A stretch of 15,931 nucleotides of DNA from Eubacteriaceae bacterium (GCA_902362875.1 CABIYF010000036.1:1-15931); one strand, 5' to 3'. Shown: positions 1 to 9,157, numbered from the stretch's first letter. Notes: generated by a model not told the origin, from the letters alone. Program-made: numbers and translations.

Positions 1-91
1 TCCTTCAGTACAATACACACATCATACCATGAAATGCTTCATAAGGAATCCTCATTTTGACTTGTACTATTTATATTCTAACACCAAGATT

Positions 92-2125
92 ATGAAAAAG
101 AAAAATTTTCAAAAACGTATGCAAACACTTTTGTTGGCAACTTGTCTTTCTACTTCTATGCTTGTCCCTAGTATTCCAACATTTGCTGCTGATGCAACCT
201 CTCAAACAGCTTATAAAGATGGAACCTATGAAGGCAGTGGAAGTGGATTTGGTGGAAAGGTAACACTTCGTGTAACAATTCAAAATGGTAAAATCACTTC
301 TATCAGTGAGGTTTAGCAATCTGAAACTTCTTCTTACTGGAAAGAAGCAAAAACGCTTTTTTCAACGATTATCGAAAAGCAATCTGCAGAAGTCGATACG
401 ATAACTGGTGCAACAAAAAGTTGTGATGCAATCAAAGAAGCTGTTCGGCAAGCTTTAAATTCTGCATCCTCTGCTACAAATACACCAGACAGTTCCATTT
501 TTGCATCAGGAAAAGGGACAACAAAATCTCCTTTTCTTATTCAAACAGCAACACAATTTAAAAACTTCGCAAAATCTGTAACTGGCTCTATAGATTACAC
601 TGGTTATACAGTGAAATTAGCAAATAATATTGATATTTCTGGTTCTGATTGGAATCCAATTGGTGGAAGCAGTACAAAATTTAACGGAATTTTTGACGGA
701 GCAGGATACACGATCAACGGTTTGAAAGAAGGTACAAGTAAAACTCCTCGTGTTTTAGATAAAACAAATACTTATATTGGCCTTTTTGGAAAATTAGGAG
801 CTAAAGCTATTATTAAAAATATCAATCTTTCAAATGTAAATATAAATGTATCCTATCCAGAACTCTTATATGTAGGTGGTATCGCTGCAACTACAACAGG
901 CAGTGGAGATGGCAGAACCGGAACTCAAATTAATGGATGCCGTGTTAATGGAAATATCAAAGTCCAAAATGAGCGTGGAAACATCTGGACCGGAGGTCTT
1001 GTTGGTATGCAATTTCGAGGTTCCATTTTAAACTCTGTTTCTAACGTAAATGTCAGTGCTTCTGAAACTACAGATACAAGCTGGGGAAAAACAGATGAGG
1101 AATATTGGGTAGAAGTTGGTGGTATTTCTGGCTTAAATTTCTGGGGTCTTATTGCAAATAGTTATGCAACTGGAGATTGTTATGCAAAATTTGAAGATGC
1201 TAACGATCCGGATGCTTCTTATGCTGCCGTTGGAGGACTTGCTGGTTTAGAGTGCGGTGATGAACTGAATAACTATGCTACTGGTAATGTAACATCTGAT
1301 AAGAAAACAAAATATATTGGAAGTTTACAAGGTCTTGTAGAAGGAAATGCACAGATTAAAAATAATTGGTATAACAATACAAGCCAAATTAAAAATGCAG
1401 ATTCTATACCCAAAGCAAATAATACAAATATTATGGTATGCAAAGAAGGAGATGCAGTTATTGCAGATAATAATTCTGGATTTAACCCATCCAAAGATTC
1501 ATCTGTTATAAAATCTTTAAACAAAATCGCTAAAGCACCTACGATTGATCTTTCTAGATATGGAATTTCTTCAAGTGATCTGGATTCCTGGAGATACAGT
1601 ACAATTCAAAAAGCTCCTGTTCAGATTCATTCAGGCAATCCAATGAAAAAAATTGCTATTAGCAAGTGTAAGATCAGCGGTATCACAAATAAAATTTATA
1701 CAGGAAAATCTGTAACACAAAAACCTAAAGTTACTTATAATGGACAAAATGCTACTTTTACTTTATCCTACAAAAATCGCAAAGATATTGGAACACAAAC
1801 AGTGGAAATTAAAGGAAATAATGATTTTTCTGGAACCAAAAACGTTTCCTACAAAATTGTTCCAGGTAAAGCTAAAGTTAAAAAAGCTTCTATTTCTAAA
1901 AAAACTTTAACTATCACTTACAAAAAAGTAAAAGGTGTCAAGAACTACCAAGTTGCTGTAAAAAAAGGATCAGGTAAATGGAAAACATATTCTGTTACTG
2001 GCATCAAGAAAAAAATACGTAAAACTTCTACTAGAAAAAAATATAAAGTTAAAGTTCGTGCATATAAAAAAGTAAAGGGTAAAAAATATTATGGAGACTG
2101 GTCAAAAACTGTTTCTGCAAAGTAA
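92..2125 (+). pseudogene. Secreted FMN-binding/GLUG-repeat surface protein, interrupted by in-frame TAG
   Basis: One reading frame of 678 codons runs through the whole interval but has a TAG at 314-316 (codon 75). Residues 1 to about 32 form a signal peptide: a basic start, a hydrophobic core, then a cut near PTFA/AD. Residues about 40-130 match an FMN-binding domain (YKDGTYEGSGSGFGG, then after the stop DTITGATKSCDAIKEAV, where TGAT resembles the SGAT flavin-site motif). Residues about 230-430 hold six GLUG-like repeats (GLFGKLG, VGGIAA, GGLVGM, VGGISGL, VGGLAGL, IGSLQGL). Residues about 525-590 look like a bacterial Ig-like domain and about 590-677 like a lysine-rich fibronectin-III-type domain. 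No LPXTG anchor is visible. The stop splits the FMN domain, and homology continues in the same frame after it, so a single nonsense change is the simplest reading. The ATG at 92 is chosen because the signal peptide starts there; it has no clear ribosome binding site. The GTG at 611 is not a credible independent start. Confidence 0.8.
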
Positions 2126-2187
2126 TTCAGGTAAGACTGTAAAGCCCTAAGATTTTATACTATCAAATAGATTCGTCACTTGATTTA

Positions 2188-2216
2188 TTGAACGATAACA
2201 AAACACCCTGTATAAT
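2188..2216 (+). promoter_or_regulatory. Sigma-A-like promoter facing a terminator hairpin
   Basis: TTGAAC (2188-2193), a 17-base spacer and a perfect TATAAT (2211-2216) make a strong consensus promoter on the + strand. The predicted start, near 2223, lies only a few bases before the palindrome at 2228-2259, and the next gene is on the opposite strand. It has no gene to serve, so it may make a very short RNA or may be a chance match in AT-rich DNA. Confidence 0.45.
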
Positions 2217-2227
2217 TACAGAAATAA

Positions 2228-2264
2228 GGGGCTGTCGGTTAATATTAACCGACAGCCCCCTTTG
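2228..2264. terminator. Perfect 32-base palindromic terminator between convergent genes
   Basis: The two 16-base arms (2228-2243 and 2244-2259) are exact reverse complements, giving a very stable GC-based stem. It is followed on the + strand by CTTTGTTTTG, and on the - strand by a weaker TTATTT. It can end transcripts from the surface-protein gene on the left and from the small gene at 2318-2611 on the right. Confidence 0.8.
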
Positions 2265-2317
2265 TTTTGCTTTGATAGCTATATCTTAGAGTATCCTTTT
2301 TGTAATGTCAAGCATTT

Positions 2318-2611
2318 TTATTTATGCATTTCTTGAATTGCCGCCATAAATAGTTCGTACATGTCGTCTTCACCACTAAGTTTTGGAGAATTTTCTCCAC
2401 CTCCATTGGTGCTTCTTCTCATCGTTGCATAAAATTCTTCTCCTGCATTGATCAGTTCCATTGGATAAATCTCATATCCAAATTCCTGACATTTGCTACA
2501 AAAAGCTACGATAGGATCTTTTTCCTCTTTTGTCGCTAACAAAGAATTTCTGATCTTATCATCATGCAGTGCTTTTTCCTGTAATTCTTCTAACTTTTCA
2601 TATACGTCCAT
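2318..2611 (-). CDS. Small conserved protein of unknown function (97 aa)
   Basis: The product is a 97-residue, mostly charged, soluble protein with no signal peptide or membrane segment. The N-terminal half is predicted helical (EKLEELQEKALHDDKIRNSL). The middle has two cysteines in CSKC. The C-terminal part carries a distinctive block, RRSTNGGGENSP followed by GEDDMYELF, which I recall as recurrent in short clostridial proteins, though I cannot name a family. The helix, the GYEIYPMELI stretch and the GGG loosely resemble Nif11-like leader peptides, but no peptide-maturation gene lies nearby, so this is only a weak comparison. AGGAG sits upstream of the ATG at 2611 with good spacing, and an extended -10 promoter lies further upstream. 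It is separated from gpmI by a terminator and so is probably monocistronic. Confidence 0.85.
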   Translation of the reverse strand: MDVYEKLEELQEKALHDDKIRNSLLATKEEKDPIVAFCSKCQEFGYEIYPMELINAGEEFYATMRRSTNGGGENSPKLSGEDDMYELFMAAIQEMHK

Positions 2612-2650
2612 AATGTTTCACTCCTCTCTTGCGATTTTTACTTGATTATC

Positions 2651-2659
2651 ATTATACCA
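2651..2659 (-). promoter_or_regulatory. Extended -10 promoter of the 97-aa gene
   Basis: On the - strand the sequence reads TGGTATAAT, an exact TGn extended -10 element. Only poor -35 matches are available (TTGGCT at a 19-base spacer), which is typical of extended -10 promoters. It lies about 40 bases before the start codon at 2611. Confidence 0.6.
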
Positions 2660-2690
2660 TCTTTCATGAATGTTCAGCCAATCTGCCCAA

Positions 2691-2727
2691 CTTAAAAAGG
2701 CGCTTGTGATCTCTCACATGCGCCTTT
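2691..2727 (-). terminator. Rho-independent terminator after gpmI
   Basis: AAAGGCGC and TGTGA (from 2696) pair with TCACA and GCGCCTTT (to 2727) around a TCTC loop, with one mismatch in the stem. On the - strand the stem is followed by a TTTTT tract (2695-2699), the expected form for ending the gpmI transcript. Confidence 0.8.
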
Positions 2728-2786
2728 GCTGTTATTCTTATTATATCTTCTTTTCCTGATTCTTTCAAGATGTCTTTGAGAAAATC

Positions 2787-4328
2787 TTATTTTACGATCA
2801 GGGATTTTCCTGTCATGTCTGCTGGCTGTTCCATTCCCATTAATTCGATTAATGTAGGTACAATATCAGCTAAGCATCCACCTTCTCTTAATTTTAATCC
2901 TTCTTCAGCATTTACTAAGATAAATGGTACTGGATTTGTTGTATGTGCTGTAAATGGAGCTCCTGTTTCGTAGTCTTTTAACTGTTCAGCATTTCCGTGG
3001 TCAGCACAGATGAACATCTGTCCGTTTACTTCTTTGATTGCTTCTACAGCATCTCCAACGCATTTGTCAACTGCTTCTACGGCTTTGATCGCTGCTTCTT
3101 CGATTCCTGTATGACCTACCATGTCACTGTTTGCAAAGTTCATGATGATAACGTCATATTTGTCAGATTTGATAGCTTCTACAAGTTTTGCACCAACTTC
3201 TGGAGCGCTCATCTCTGGCTGAAGATCATATGTTGCTACTGCTGGAGATTTTACTAAGATTCTGTCTTCTCCTTCATTTGGTTCTTCAACTCCACCGTTA
3301 AAGAAGAATGTTACATGAGCGTATTTCTCTGTTTCTGCTAAACGTAACTGTTTTAATCCGTGCTGTGCAAGGAATTCTCCAAATGTATTCTTGATCTCTA
3401 CTTTGTGGAATGCCACTAATTTGTTAGGGATTGTTACATCATATTCTGTGAAGCATACGAATGTTGTCTTGAAGTATCCGTTTGGACGATCGAAGCTGTC
3501 AAATTTGTCATCACAGATAGAACGTGTAATTTCTCTTGCACGGTCTGGTCTGAAGTTGTAGAAAATGACAGAATCATTTTCTTTTAATGTTGCAACTGGT
3601 GCACCATCTTCAACGATAACTGTTGGTACTACGAATTCGTCTGTAACGTCTTCTTTATAAGAAGCATCGATTGCATCGATTGCGCTGGCTGCTTCATTTC
3701 CCTGTCCCATAACGATTGCGTTGTATGCTTTCTGTACACGATCCCATCTGTTGTCACGGTCCATTGCATAGTAACGTCCAGAGATAGATGCTACTTTACC
3801 TACTCCGATCTCGTCCATCTTTGCTAATAATTCTTCGATGAATCCTTTTCCTGATGTTGGAGCTGTGTCACGTCCGTCTAAGAATAAATGAACGAATACG
3901 TTTTCTAAACCATTTCTCTTAGCCATCTCAAGAACACCGTATAAGTGTGTATTGTGGCTGTGCACTCCACCATCTGATAATAATCCAAAGCAGTGTAATG
4001 CAGAATTGTTCTTCTTGCAGTTTTCAATTGCTTCTAACATTGCTTCGTTCTTAAAGAAATCTCCGTCCTGGATCTCTTTTGTGATTCTTGTTAATTCCTG
4101 ATATACGATGCGTCCTGCACCCATATTCATATGTCCTACTTCAGAGTTACCCATCTGACCTTCTGGAAGTCCGACTGCCATTCCAGATGCATTTCCTTTT
4201 ACAAATGGGTATTCTTTCATTAATTTATCCATTACAGGAGTCTTTGCTTCTGCTACTGCATTTGCTTCTTTGTTTTCGTTTAATCCATATCCGTCTAAAA
4301 TCATCAGGACTGTTGGTTTTTTACTCAT
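2787..4328 (-). CDS. gpmI: 2,3-bisphosphoglycerate-independent phosphoglycerate mutase
   Basis: This cytosolic Mn2+-dependent enzyme interconverts 3- and 2-phosphoglycerate in glycolysis. The product has 513 residues, the usual length for the family. Visible landmarks are the N-terminal metal motif LDGYG (Asp12), the phosphoserine loop GQMGNSEVGHMNMGAGR with Ser62 in the position known from Geobacillus enzymes, the DGGVHSH motif, the RPDRAREITR stretch and the C-terminal metal motif ADHGNAE. The start at 4328 (MSKKPTV) is chosen because AAGGAG sits 7 bases before it; an in-frame ATG at 4343 overlaps that binding site and would add only MKEKI. Unlike many Firmicutes, gpmI is not directly joined to tpiA: deoB and a hydrolase lie between, and gpmI has its own promoter and terminator. 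Confidence 0.97.
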   Translation of the reverse strand: MSKKPTVLMILDGYGLNENKEANAVAEAKTPVMDKLMKEYPFVKGNASGMAVGLPEGQMGNSEVGHMNMGAGRIVYQELTRITKEIQDGDFFKNEAMLEAIENCKKNNSALHCFGLLSDGGVHSHNTHLYGVLEMAKRNGLENVFVHLFLDGRDTAPTSGKGFIEELLAKMDEIGVGKVASISGRYYAMDRDNRWDRVQKAYNAIVMGQGNEAASAIDAIDASYKEDVTDEFVVPTVIVEDGAPVATLKENDSVIFYNFRPDRAREITRSICDDKFDSFDRPNGYFKTTFVCFTEYDVTIPNKLVAFHKVEIKNTFGEFLAQHGLKQLRLAETEKYAHVTFFFNGGVEEPNEGEDRILVKSPAVATYDLQPEMSAPEVGAKLVEAIKSDKYDVIIMNFANSDMVGHTGIEEAAIKAVEAVDKCVGDAVEAIKEVNGQMFICADHGNAEQLKDYETGAPFTAHTTNPVPFILVNAEEGLKLREGGCLADIVPTLIELMGMEQPADMTGKSLIVK

Positions 4329-4378
4329 TATTTTCTCCTTCATTTCCCAAAAATTAATCTTATTTTATGTCCGTTAAT

Positions 4379-4407
4379 ATTATAACGATTTTCTTCTTGA
4401 AATTCAA
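4379..4407 (-). promoter_or_regulatory. gpmI promoter
   Basis: On the - strand, TTGAAT (4402-4407), a 17-base spacer and a perfect TATAAT (4379-4384) form a strong promoter. The predicted start, near 4372, gives a leader of about 44 bases before the gpmI ATG. Confidence 0.75.
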
Positions 4408-4427
4408 CCATTATATGATTGTATTTA

Positions 4428-4456
4428 TGGACGTACATTACGATTTGGAGTATAAT
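4428..4456 (+). promoter_or_regulatory. Promoter of the alpha/beta hydrolase gene
   Basis: TGGACG (4428-4433), a 17-base spacer and TATAAT (4451-4456) precede the hydrolase start by about 80 bases. The -35 matches consensus at four of six bases. It is arranged back-to-back with the gpmI promoter. Confidence 0.6.
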
Positions 4457-4538
4457 GAATTCAGATGCAATTTTATATGACTGATATGTTTGTTCGTTTT
4501 TATTACATATTAGTTTTTACAGATTCGGAGGTGCTTAT

Positions 4539-5468
4539 ATGCTTCATGAAGTTAGTTTTCATTCCTTTAATGATCGTGATGAGGTGCAGGGCTGGGTTTA
4601 TGTACCTGCCTGCAAACCAAAAGGAATTGTGCAAGTCATTCATGGATTCGGGGAACATTCCCGCCGTTATTTCCATATGATCGTAAAATTTATGGATGCC
4701 GGATATATCGTTGCTGCAGATGACCATGTTGGCCATGGAAAAACCGCCATGTACAACGATACCTGGGGTGACTGGGGAGACGCTGGTTTCCATACGATGA
4801 TGGAAGATGAGCATAAGTTAAAAGAAATCGTTAGTGAAATGTACCCTGATCTTCCTTATTTTCTGTTCGGACACAGCATGGGATCTTTTATTACCAGAGA
4901 TTTTGCTGCAAAATACGGGGAAGAACTTGCAGGAATCACAATCTGTGGGACTACCGGACATTTCCGTGGGGCCGTGGAAGCTGAATCTGCCTTGTTAGCT
5001 GCCGTGGCTGAAGGAAAAGGGAAAGAATCTGACCCTTCCTTTACGGCTGATCTGATGGGCTGGATGTGTGAGCGTTGTGGCGACGTTTCCATTGGAAATG
5101 AATGGATCTGTTCTGATCCTTATGTTCAGCGAGATCATGCAGAAGATCCATTTGATGCATTTACCCGGCCAACTACAAATCAATCTCTGCTTTATTTTGT
5201 CCAGATGATGAAAGCGATCACTGGCACGGAATGGGCTGGCAGGGTTCCTTCTGATCTTCCTATTTATAATATCGGCGGGGATCAAGATCCTGTTGGTGAA
5301 TACGGAAAAGGTATTTATGAAGTTACCAACTGGCTTGTAGATACTGGACATACGGTAAAAACTCGTGTTTATTCTGGTTATCGCCATGAGATTCATAATT
5401 ATGATGAGATCAAAGATGAGGTGGAAGCTGGTATTATTTCTTTTATGAATTCGATTTTAGATGAATAA
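4539..5468 (+). CDS. Alpha/beta hydrolase, monoacylglycerol-lipase/S33 type
   Basis: The 309-residue protein has the features of the serine aminopeptidase S33 / lysophospholipase-like alpha/beta hydrolases. They are an oxyanion-region HGFGEHSRRY (residues 35-44), DDHVGHG (61-67), the nucleophile elbow GHSMGS with Ser113, a probable catalytic Asp250 in GGDQDPVG and a probable catalytic His283 in GYRHEI. There is no signal peptide, so it is likely cytosolic. It probably cleaves esters of fatty acids or similar small lipids, but the substrate cannot be read from the sequence. GGAGG lies 8 bases before the ATG at 4539. The gene stands alone between gpmI (divergent) and deoB (convergent) and has its own promoter and terminator. 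Confidence 0.9.
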   Translation: MLHEVSFHSFNDRDEVQGWVYVPACKPKGIVQVIHGFGEHSRRYFHMIVKFMDAGYIVAADDHVGHGKTAMYNDTWGDWGDAGFHTMMEDEHKLKEIVSEMYPDLPYFLFGHSMGSFITRDFAAKYGEELAGITICGTTGHFRGAVEAESALLAAVAEGKGKESDPSFTADLMGWMCERCGDVSIGNEWICSDPYVQRDHAEDPFDAFTRPTTNQSLLYFVQMMKAITGTEWAGRVPSDLPIYNIGGDQDPVGEYGKGIYEVTNWLVDTGHTVKTRVYSGYRHEIHNYDEIKDEVEAGIISFMNSILDE

Positions 5469-5533
5469 TTTTCTCATAATGATTTTATAAAAGATAGCGA
5501 AATTTCATTTTATATACATACCAAATTATAAAC

Positions 5534-5574
5534 AAAACACCACAGAAGGTCTTCATTGCTTTCTGTGGTATTTT
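5534..5574. terminator. Bidirectional terminator between hydrolase and deoB
   Basis: AAAACACCACAGAA pairs with TTCTGTGGTATTTT with a single mismatch, around a loop of about a dozen bases. The A-rich left and T-rich right ends let it work in both directions, for the convergent hydrolase and deoB transcripts. Confidence 0.8.
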
Positions 5575-5587
5575 GTTTCCACTTGTA

Positions 5588-6778
5588 CTATTTTAATTCA
5601 CTTAATAAAGATGTTCCGATCGTTCCTTCTGGCATCGTAACTCCAAAATTATCTGCGATCGTGGCTCCGATCACTGCAAATGTATCTTGATCTTCTAGTC
5701 TTCCATTTTCTTTCATAGACTTTGAATATGCAATAAATGGTGTGTATTCTCTTGTATGGTCTGTTCCTGTATAAGTTGGATCATTTCCATGATCTGCAGT
5801 GATGATCAATAAATCATCTTCTTTTAAAACTTCTAACAGATTTCCTAAACCAACATCAAATTTCTCGATTTCTTTTGCATAGCCGACTGGATTTCTTCGA
5901 TGTCCCCAGAGTGTATCAAAGTCTACCAGGTTGGTAAAACAAAGTCCATGAAAGTCTTCTTTGCATACATCCACGGTCTGCTGCATTCCATGCACAGAGC
6001 TTTCAGAATGATATGCTTTTGTAATTCCTTCTCCACAGAAAATATCATTGATCTTTCCTACGGAAATTACATCAAATCCTTCATCTTTTAATGCATTTAA
6101 AGCGGTTCTTGAAAATGGTTTTAAAGCATAATCCCTTCGATTGCTTGTTCTTACAAATTCGCCTTTTTTCTTTCCCACATATGGTCTTGCAATGATTCTT
6201 CCGACTTTCCATTCATTTTTCATCGTAAGTTCTCTTGCGATCTCACAACAACGATAAAGATTCTTAAGATCAAAAGTTTCTTCATTTCCACAGATCTGCA
6301 TCACAGAATCAGCAGATGTATATACGATCATTGAACCATTTTTGATCTCTTCTTCACCTAATTCATCCAAAATCTGCGTTCCACTGGCACATTTATTGCC
6401 AATTACTTTCTTTCCACATCTTTCTTCTAATTCATGGATCAATTCTGGTGGAAAACCTGTGTCTGTAAAAGTAAGAAATGGTTTCTCAATCTTAAGTCCC
6501 ATCATCTCCCAATGACCAGTCATGGTGTCTTTTCCGTTACTGCTTTCTTTTAATCTGGTATAATAGGCAATTGGATGTCTTTCTTCTTCCATTTCTTTTG
6601 TTGGATGCAAATTTAACAATCCAAGTTTTTTTAGATTTGGAATATTTAATGTCCCCACGGTATCACAGATATGCCCAAAGGTATCTACATCATGATCTCC
6701 AAATCTGGCTGCATCTGGCATTTCTCCGATTCCTAAGGAATCTAAGACAATGACAAAAATTCTTTTGTATTTCCCCAT
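5588..6778 (-). CDS. deoB: Phosphopentomutase
   Basis: This enzyme moves phosphate between C1 and C5 of ribose or deoxyribose, linking nucleoside breakdown to the pentose phosphate pathway and glycolysis. The 396-residue length is normal. Landmarks are the first metal motif [13 protein letters not shown] (Asp13), the phosphorylated-threonine loop [13 protein letters not shown] with Thr85 as in the Bacillus cereus enzyme, and the C-terminal metal motifs [10 protein letters not shown] and DHTREYTPF. It belongs to the same alkaline phosphatase superfamily as its neighbour gpmI. AAGGAGG lies 8 bases before the ATG at 6778. The usual partners (nucleoside phosphorylases, deoxyribose-phosphate aldolase) are not in the window, so the gene appears to be transcribed alone. 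Confidence 0.97.
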   Translation of the reverse strand: MGKYKRIFVIVLDSLGIGEMPDAARFGDHDVDTFGHICDTVGTLNIPNLKKLGLLNLHPTKEMEEERHPIAYYTRLKESSNGKDTMTGHWEMMGLKIEKPFLTFTDTGFPPELIHELEERCGKKVIGNKCASGTQILDELGEEEIKNGSMIVYTSADSVMQICGNEETFDLKNLYRCCEIARELTMKNEWKVGRIIARPYVGKKKGEFVRTSNRRDYALKPFSRTALNALKDEGFDVISVGKINDIFCGEGITKAYHSESSVHGMQQTVDVCKEDFHGLCFTNLVDFDTLWGHRRNPVGYAKEIEKFDVGLGNLLEVLKEDDLLIITADHGNDPTYTGTDHTREYTPFIAYSKSMKENGRLEDQDTFAVIGATIADNFGVTMPEGTIGTSLLSELK

Positions 6779-6837
6779 ATCATATGCCTCCTTTTCATCT
6801 ACTCTCGGAATCTTTTTTGTGCTTGATCTTATTATTT

Positions 6838-6866
6838 ATTATAAACCGATTTATTGCTTGCTTCTA
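6838..6866 (-). promoter_or_regulatory. Probable deoB promoter
   Basis: A perfect TATAAT (6838-6843 on the - strand) lies about 60 bases before deoB. The matching -35 at a 17-base spacer is weak (TAGAAG, 6861-6866), so an activator or a different -35 may be involved. Confidence 0.45.
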
Positions 6867-6908
6867 GTCTTTTATTTCTTTAATCTTTTAACAAATTCTA
6901 CCATTATA

Positions 6909-6947
6909 TAAAAAGAAAAAATCCCCCGGATATTCAATATCCGAGGG
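6909..6947 (-). terminator. Terminator after the gap-pgk-tpiA cluster
   Basis: TCCC and CGGATAT (from 6922) pair with ATATCCG and GGGA (to 6947) around a short TCA loop, with one mismatch. On the - strand the stem is followed by ATTTTTTCTTTTT, a strong T tract. It separates tpiA from deoB. Confidence 0.88.
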
Positions 6948-6970
6948 ACCCATCATTTAATTAATCAAAA

Positions 6971-7717
6971 TTATTTATAGTTTACGATTTTACCAAAGTC
7001 TGGTTTTAATGATGCTCCACCAACTAATCCACCGTCGATATCTGGCTGTGCAAATAATTCTGGTGCGCTGGCTGCAGATACAGATCCACCATACTGAATA
7101 CGGATTGCTTCTGCTGTAGCTTCATCATATACTTCTGCGATACATGCACGGATTGCTGCGCAAACTTCCTGAGCCTGTTCTGTTGTTGCAACTTTACCAG
7201 TTCCAATAGCCCAGATTGGCTCGTAAGCGATAACTGCAGTCTTAGCCTGGTCAGCACTTACTCCCTGGAATGCAATCTTGATCTGCTGGCGAACGAAGTC
7301 AATTGTAACTCCCTGTTCTCTCTGAGAAAGAGTTTCACCACAGCAAACGATTGGTGTAATTCCATGTTCAAAAGCTTTTAATACTTTCTTATTAACAGTT
7401 TCATCTGTTTCAGCAAAGTATTCTCTTCTTTCAGAATGTCCAAGAATAACATATTTTACTCCAAGATCTGTTAACATGTTAGGAGCAATCTCTCCTGTGT
7501 AAGCTCCACTTTCTTCAAAGTACATATTCTCAGCACCGATTGCAATGTTGCTTCCTGCTGCAGCTTCGATTGCTGCTGGGATGTCGATTGCTGGTACACA
7601 GAATACTACATCAGAAGTTTCACTTGCTACTAATGGTTTTAATTCTTCGATTAATGCTTTTGCCTCGCTAGGAGTTTTGTTCATTTTCCAGTTTCCTGCT
7701 ACGATTGTTTTACGCAT
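6971..7717 (-). CDS. tpiA: Triosephosphate isomerase
   Basis: This enzyme interconverts dihydroxyacetone phosphate and glyceraldehyde 3-phosphate in the cytosol. The 248 residues match the family length. All catalytic landmarks are present: Lys11 in NWKMN, His94 in [11 protein letters not shown], Glu166 in [12 protein letters not shown] (the mobile loop 6 follows), and the phosphate-binding GGSVS and GGLVGGASL loops near the C-terminus. It is the last gene of the gap-pgk-tpiA cluster, 72 AT-rich bases after pgk. The ribosome binding site AAGGA lies about 11 bases before the ATG at 7717, a little weaker than those of gap and pgk. Confidence 0.98.
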   Translation of the reverse strand: MRKTIVAGNWKMNKTPSEAKALIEELKPLVASETSDVVFCVPAIDIPAAIEAAAGSNIAIGAENMYFEESGAYTGEIAPNMLTDLGVKYVILGHSERREYFAETDETVNKKVLKAFEHGITPIVCCGETLSQREQGVTIDFVRQQIKIAFQGVSADQAKTAVIAYEPIWAIGTGKVATTEQAQEVCAAIRACIAEVYDEATAEAIRIQYGGSVSAASAPELFAQPDIDGGLVGGASLKPDFGKIVNYK

Positions 7718-7789
7718 AAGACTTATATCCTTCTTTCTTGATATATTGTTTAAAAATTATTTTAAAAATTTAATATCTAAATTCAACGA

Positions 7790-8995
7790 TTATTTATCGT
7801 TGGCTGCTACTACACCTGGAAGGTCTTTTCCTTCTAAGAATTCAAGAGAAGCTCCACCACCTGTAGAGATGTGTGTCATCTTGTCTGCGAATCCTAACTG
7901 GTTAACAGCTGCTGCAGAGTCTCCTCCACCGATAATTGTTGTTGCATCTGTATCAGCTAAAGCCTGAGCAACGGCAATTGTTCCTTTTGCAAGGATAGGA
8001 TTTTCGAATACACCCATTGGTCCATTCCATACAACTGTTTTCGCAGATTTTACTGCTTCAGCGAATTTTTCACATGTAGCTGGTCCGATGTCAAGTCCTT
8101 CTTTATCTGCTGGAATTGCTTCAGATGTTACTACAGATACTTCGATCTCAGCATCGATTGGATTTGGGAATCCATCTGCTACTGTTGTATCGATTGGAAG
8201 ATATAAATTCTTTCCTAATTTCTCTGCTTTTGCCATCATTTCTTTACAATAGTCGATCTTTTCATCGTCTACTAAAGATTTACCAACTTCTAATCCCTGT
8301 GCTTTTAAGAATGTATAAGCCATTCCTCCACCGATGATCAGTGTATCACATTTCTCAAGTAAGTTATCAATTACTTTTAATTTGTCAGCGACTTTCGCTC
8401 CACCTAAGATGGCTACCATAGGTCTTTCTGGATTATTAACCGCATTTCCTAAGAAATCGATCTCTTTCTGCATTAAATATCCTACAACTGCTGTGTCAAC
8501 ATATTCTGTTACACCAACGTTAGAGCAATGTGCTCTATGAGCTGTACCAAACGCATCGTTTACGAATACATCACAAAGGCTTGCAAGATCTTTGCTGAAT
8601 GCTTCACCGTTTTTAGTTTCTTCTGCTCTGTAACGAGTATTCTGAAGAAGTACGACTTCTCCATCTTTCATAGCAGCTACTGCTGCTTTTGCATTATCTC
8701 CGACAACATTGTCATCTGCTGCAAATTTAACTTCCTGTCCTAACAGTTCGCTTAAACGTACTGCTACTGGTGCTAAAGATAATTCTGGTTTTGGTTCTCC
8801 TTTAGGTTTACCTAAGTGAGAGCAAAGGATTACTTTTCCACCATCAGCGATCAGTTTCTTAATTGTTGGAAGTGCTGCAACCAGACGATTCTCATCTGTA
8901 ATCTGTCCGTCTTTTAAAGGTACGTTAAAGTCACAACGTACTAAGACTTTCTTTCCAGCTACATTAATGTCATCTACAGATTTTTTGTTTAACAT
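7790..8995 (-). CDS. pgk: Phosphoglycerate kinase
   Basis: This enzyme makes ATP from 1,3-bisphosphoglycerate and ADP. The 401-residue protein has the family signature [11 protein letters not shown] (residues about 17-27), the substrate-site SHLGKPKG, the interdomain GGAKVADKL, and the C-terminal nucleotide-domain motifs GPMGVFE and [19 protein letters not shown] lies 11 bases before the ATG at 8995. It follows gap after a 162-base gap containing a hairpin terminator/attenuator, and no convincing promoter of its own is seen there, so it is probably expressed by partial read-through from gap. Confidence 0.98.
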   Translation of the reverse strand: MLNKKSVDDINVAGKKVLVRCDFNVPLKDGQITDENRLVAALPTIKKLIADGGKVILCSHLGKPKGEPKPELSLAPVAVRLSELLGQEVKFAADDNVVGDNAKAAVAAMKDGEVVLLQNTRYRAEETKNGEAFSKDLASLCDVFVNDAFGTAHRAHCSNVGVTEYVDTAVVGYLMQKEIDFLGNAVNNPERPMVAILGGAKVADKLKVIDNLLEKCDTLIIGGGMAYTFLKAQGLEVGKSLVDDEKIDYCKEMMAKAEKLGKNLYLPIDTTVADGFPNPIDAEIEVSVVTSEAIPADKEGLDIGPATCEKFAEAVKSAKTVVWNGPMGVFENPILAKGTIAVAQALADTDATTIIGGGDSAAAVNQLGFADKMTHISTGGGASLEFLEGKDLPGVVAANDK

Positions 8996-9068
8996 GTTTC
9001 GTTTTTCCTCCTAAGATTGTATGCCATAAGGCATCTCTTATTTAATTAGGGCTTCTTAGTTTTGATTT

Positions 9069-9100
9069 AAAAAGAGGGCCCGGTCCCAAAGACCGGACCC
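9069..9100 (-). terminator. Terminator/attenuator between gap and pgk
   Basis: On the - strand, GGGTCCGGTC pairs with GACCGGGCCC around a short loop, a 10-bp GC-rich stem with one mismatch (arms 9076-9085 and 9091-9100), followed by TCTTTTTAAA. It is placed inside the cluster, 57 bases after the gap stop. A leaky terminator here would make gap mRNA more abundant than pgk-tpiA mRNA. Confidence 0.75.
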
Positions 9101-9157
9101 TTGTTTGAGTCTTATCACACTGTATAATTACAGGCCTGTCCTCATTCAAATATCAAA

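Noticed and set aside
4329..4343. Longer gpmI start adding MKEKI
   Set aside because: This ATG overlaps the AAGGAG that serves the ATG at 4328, and the family starts at about MSKKP.
6877..6894. A second Rex-like site upstream of deoB (TTGTTAA-N4-TTAAAGA on the - strand)
   Set aside because: One half is perfect but the other lacks the conserved ACAA end. In DNA this AT-rich, that is expected by chance, and it is not near a well-formed promoter.
9120..9133. CTGTATAATTACAG also occurs at 2208-2221
   Set aside because: A 14-base AT-rich match between two places in 16 kb is close to chance expectation, and the flanks share nothing.
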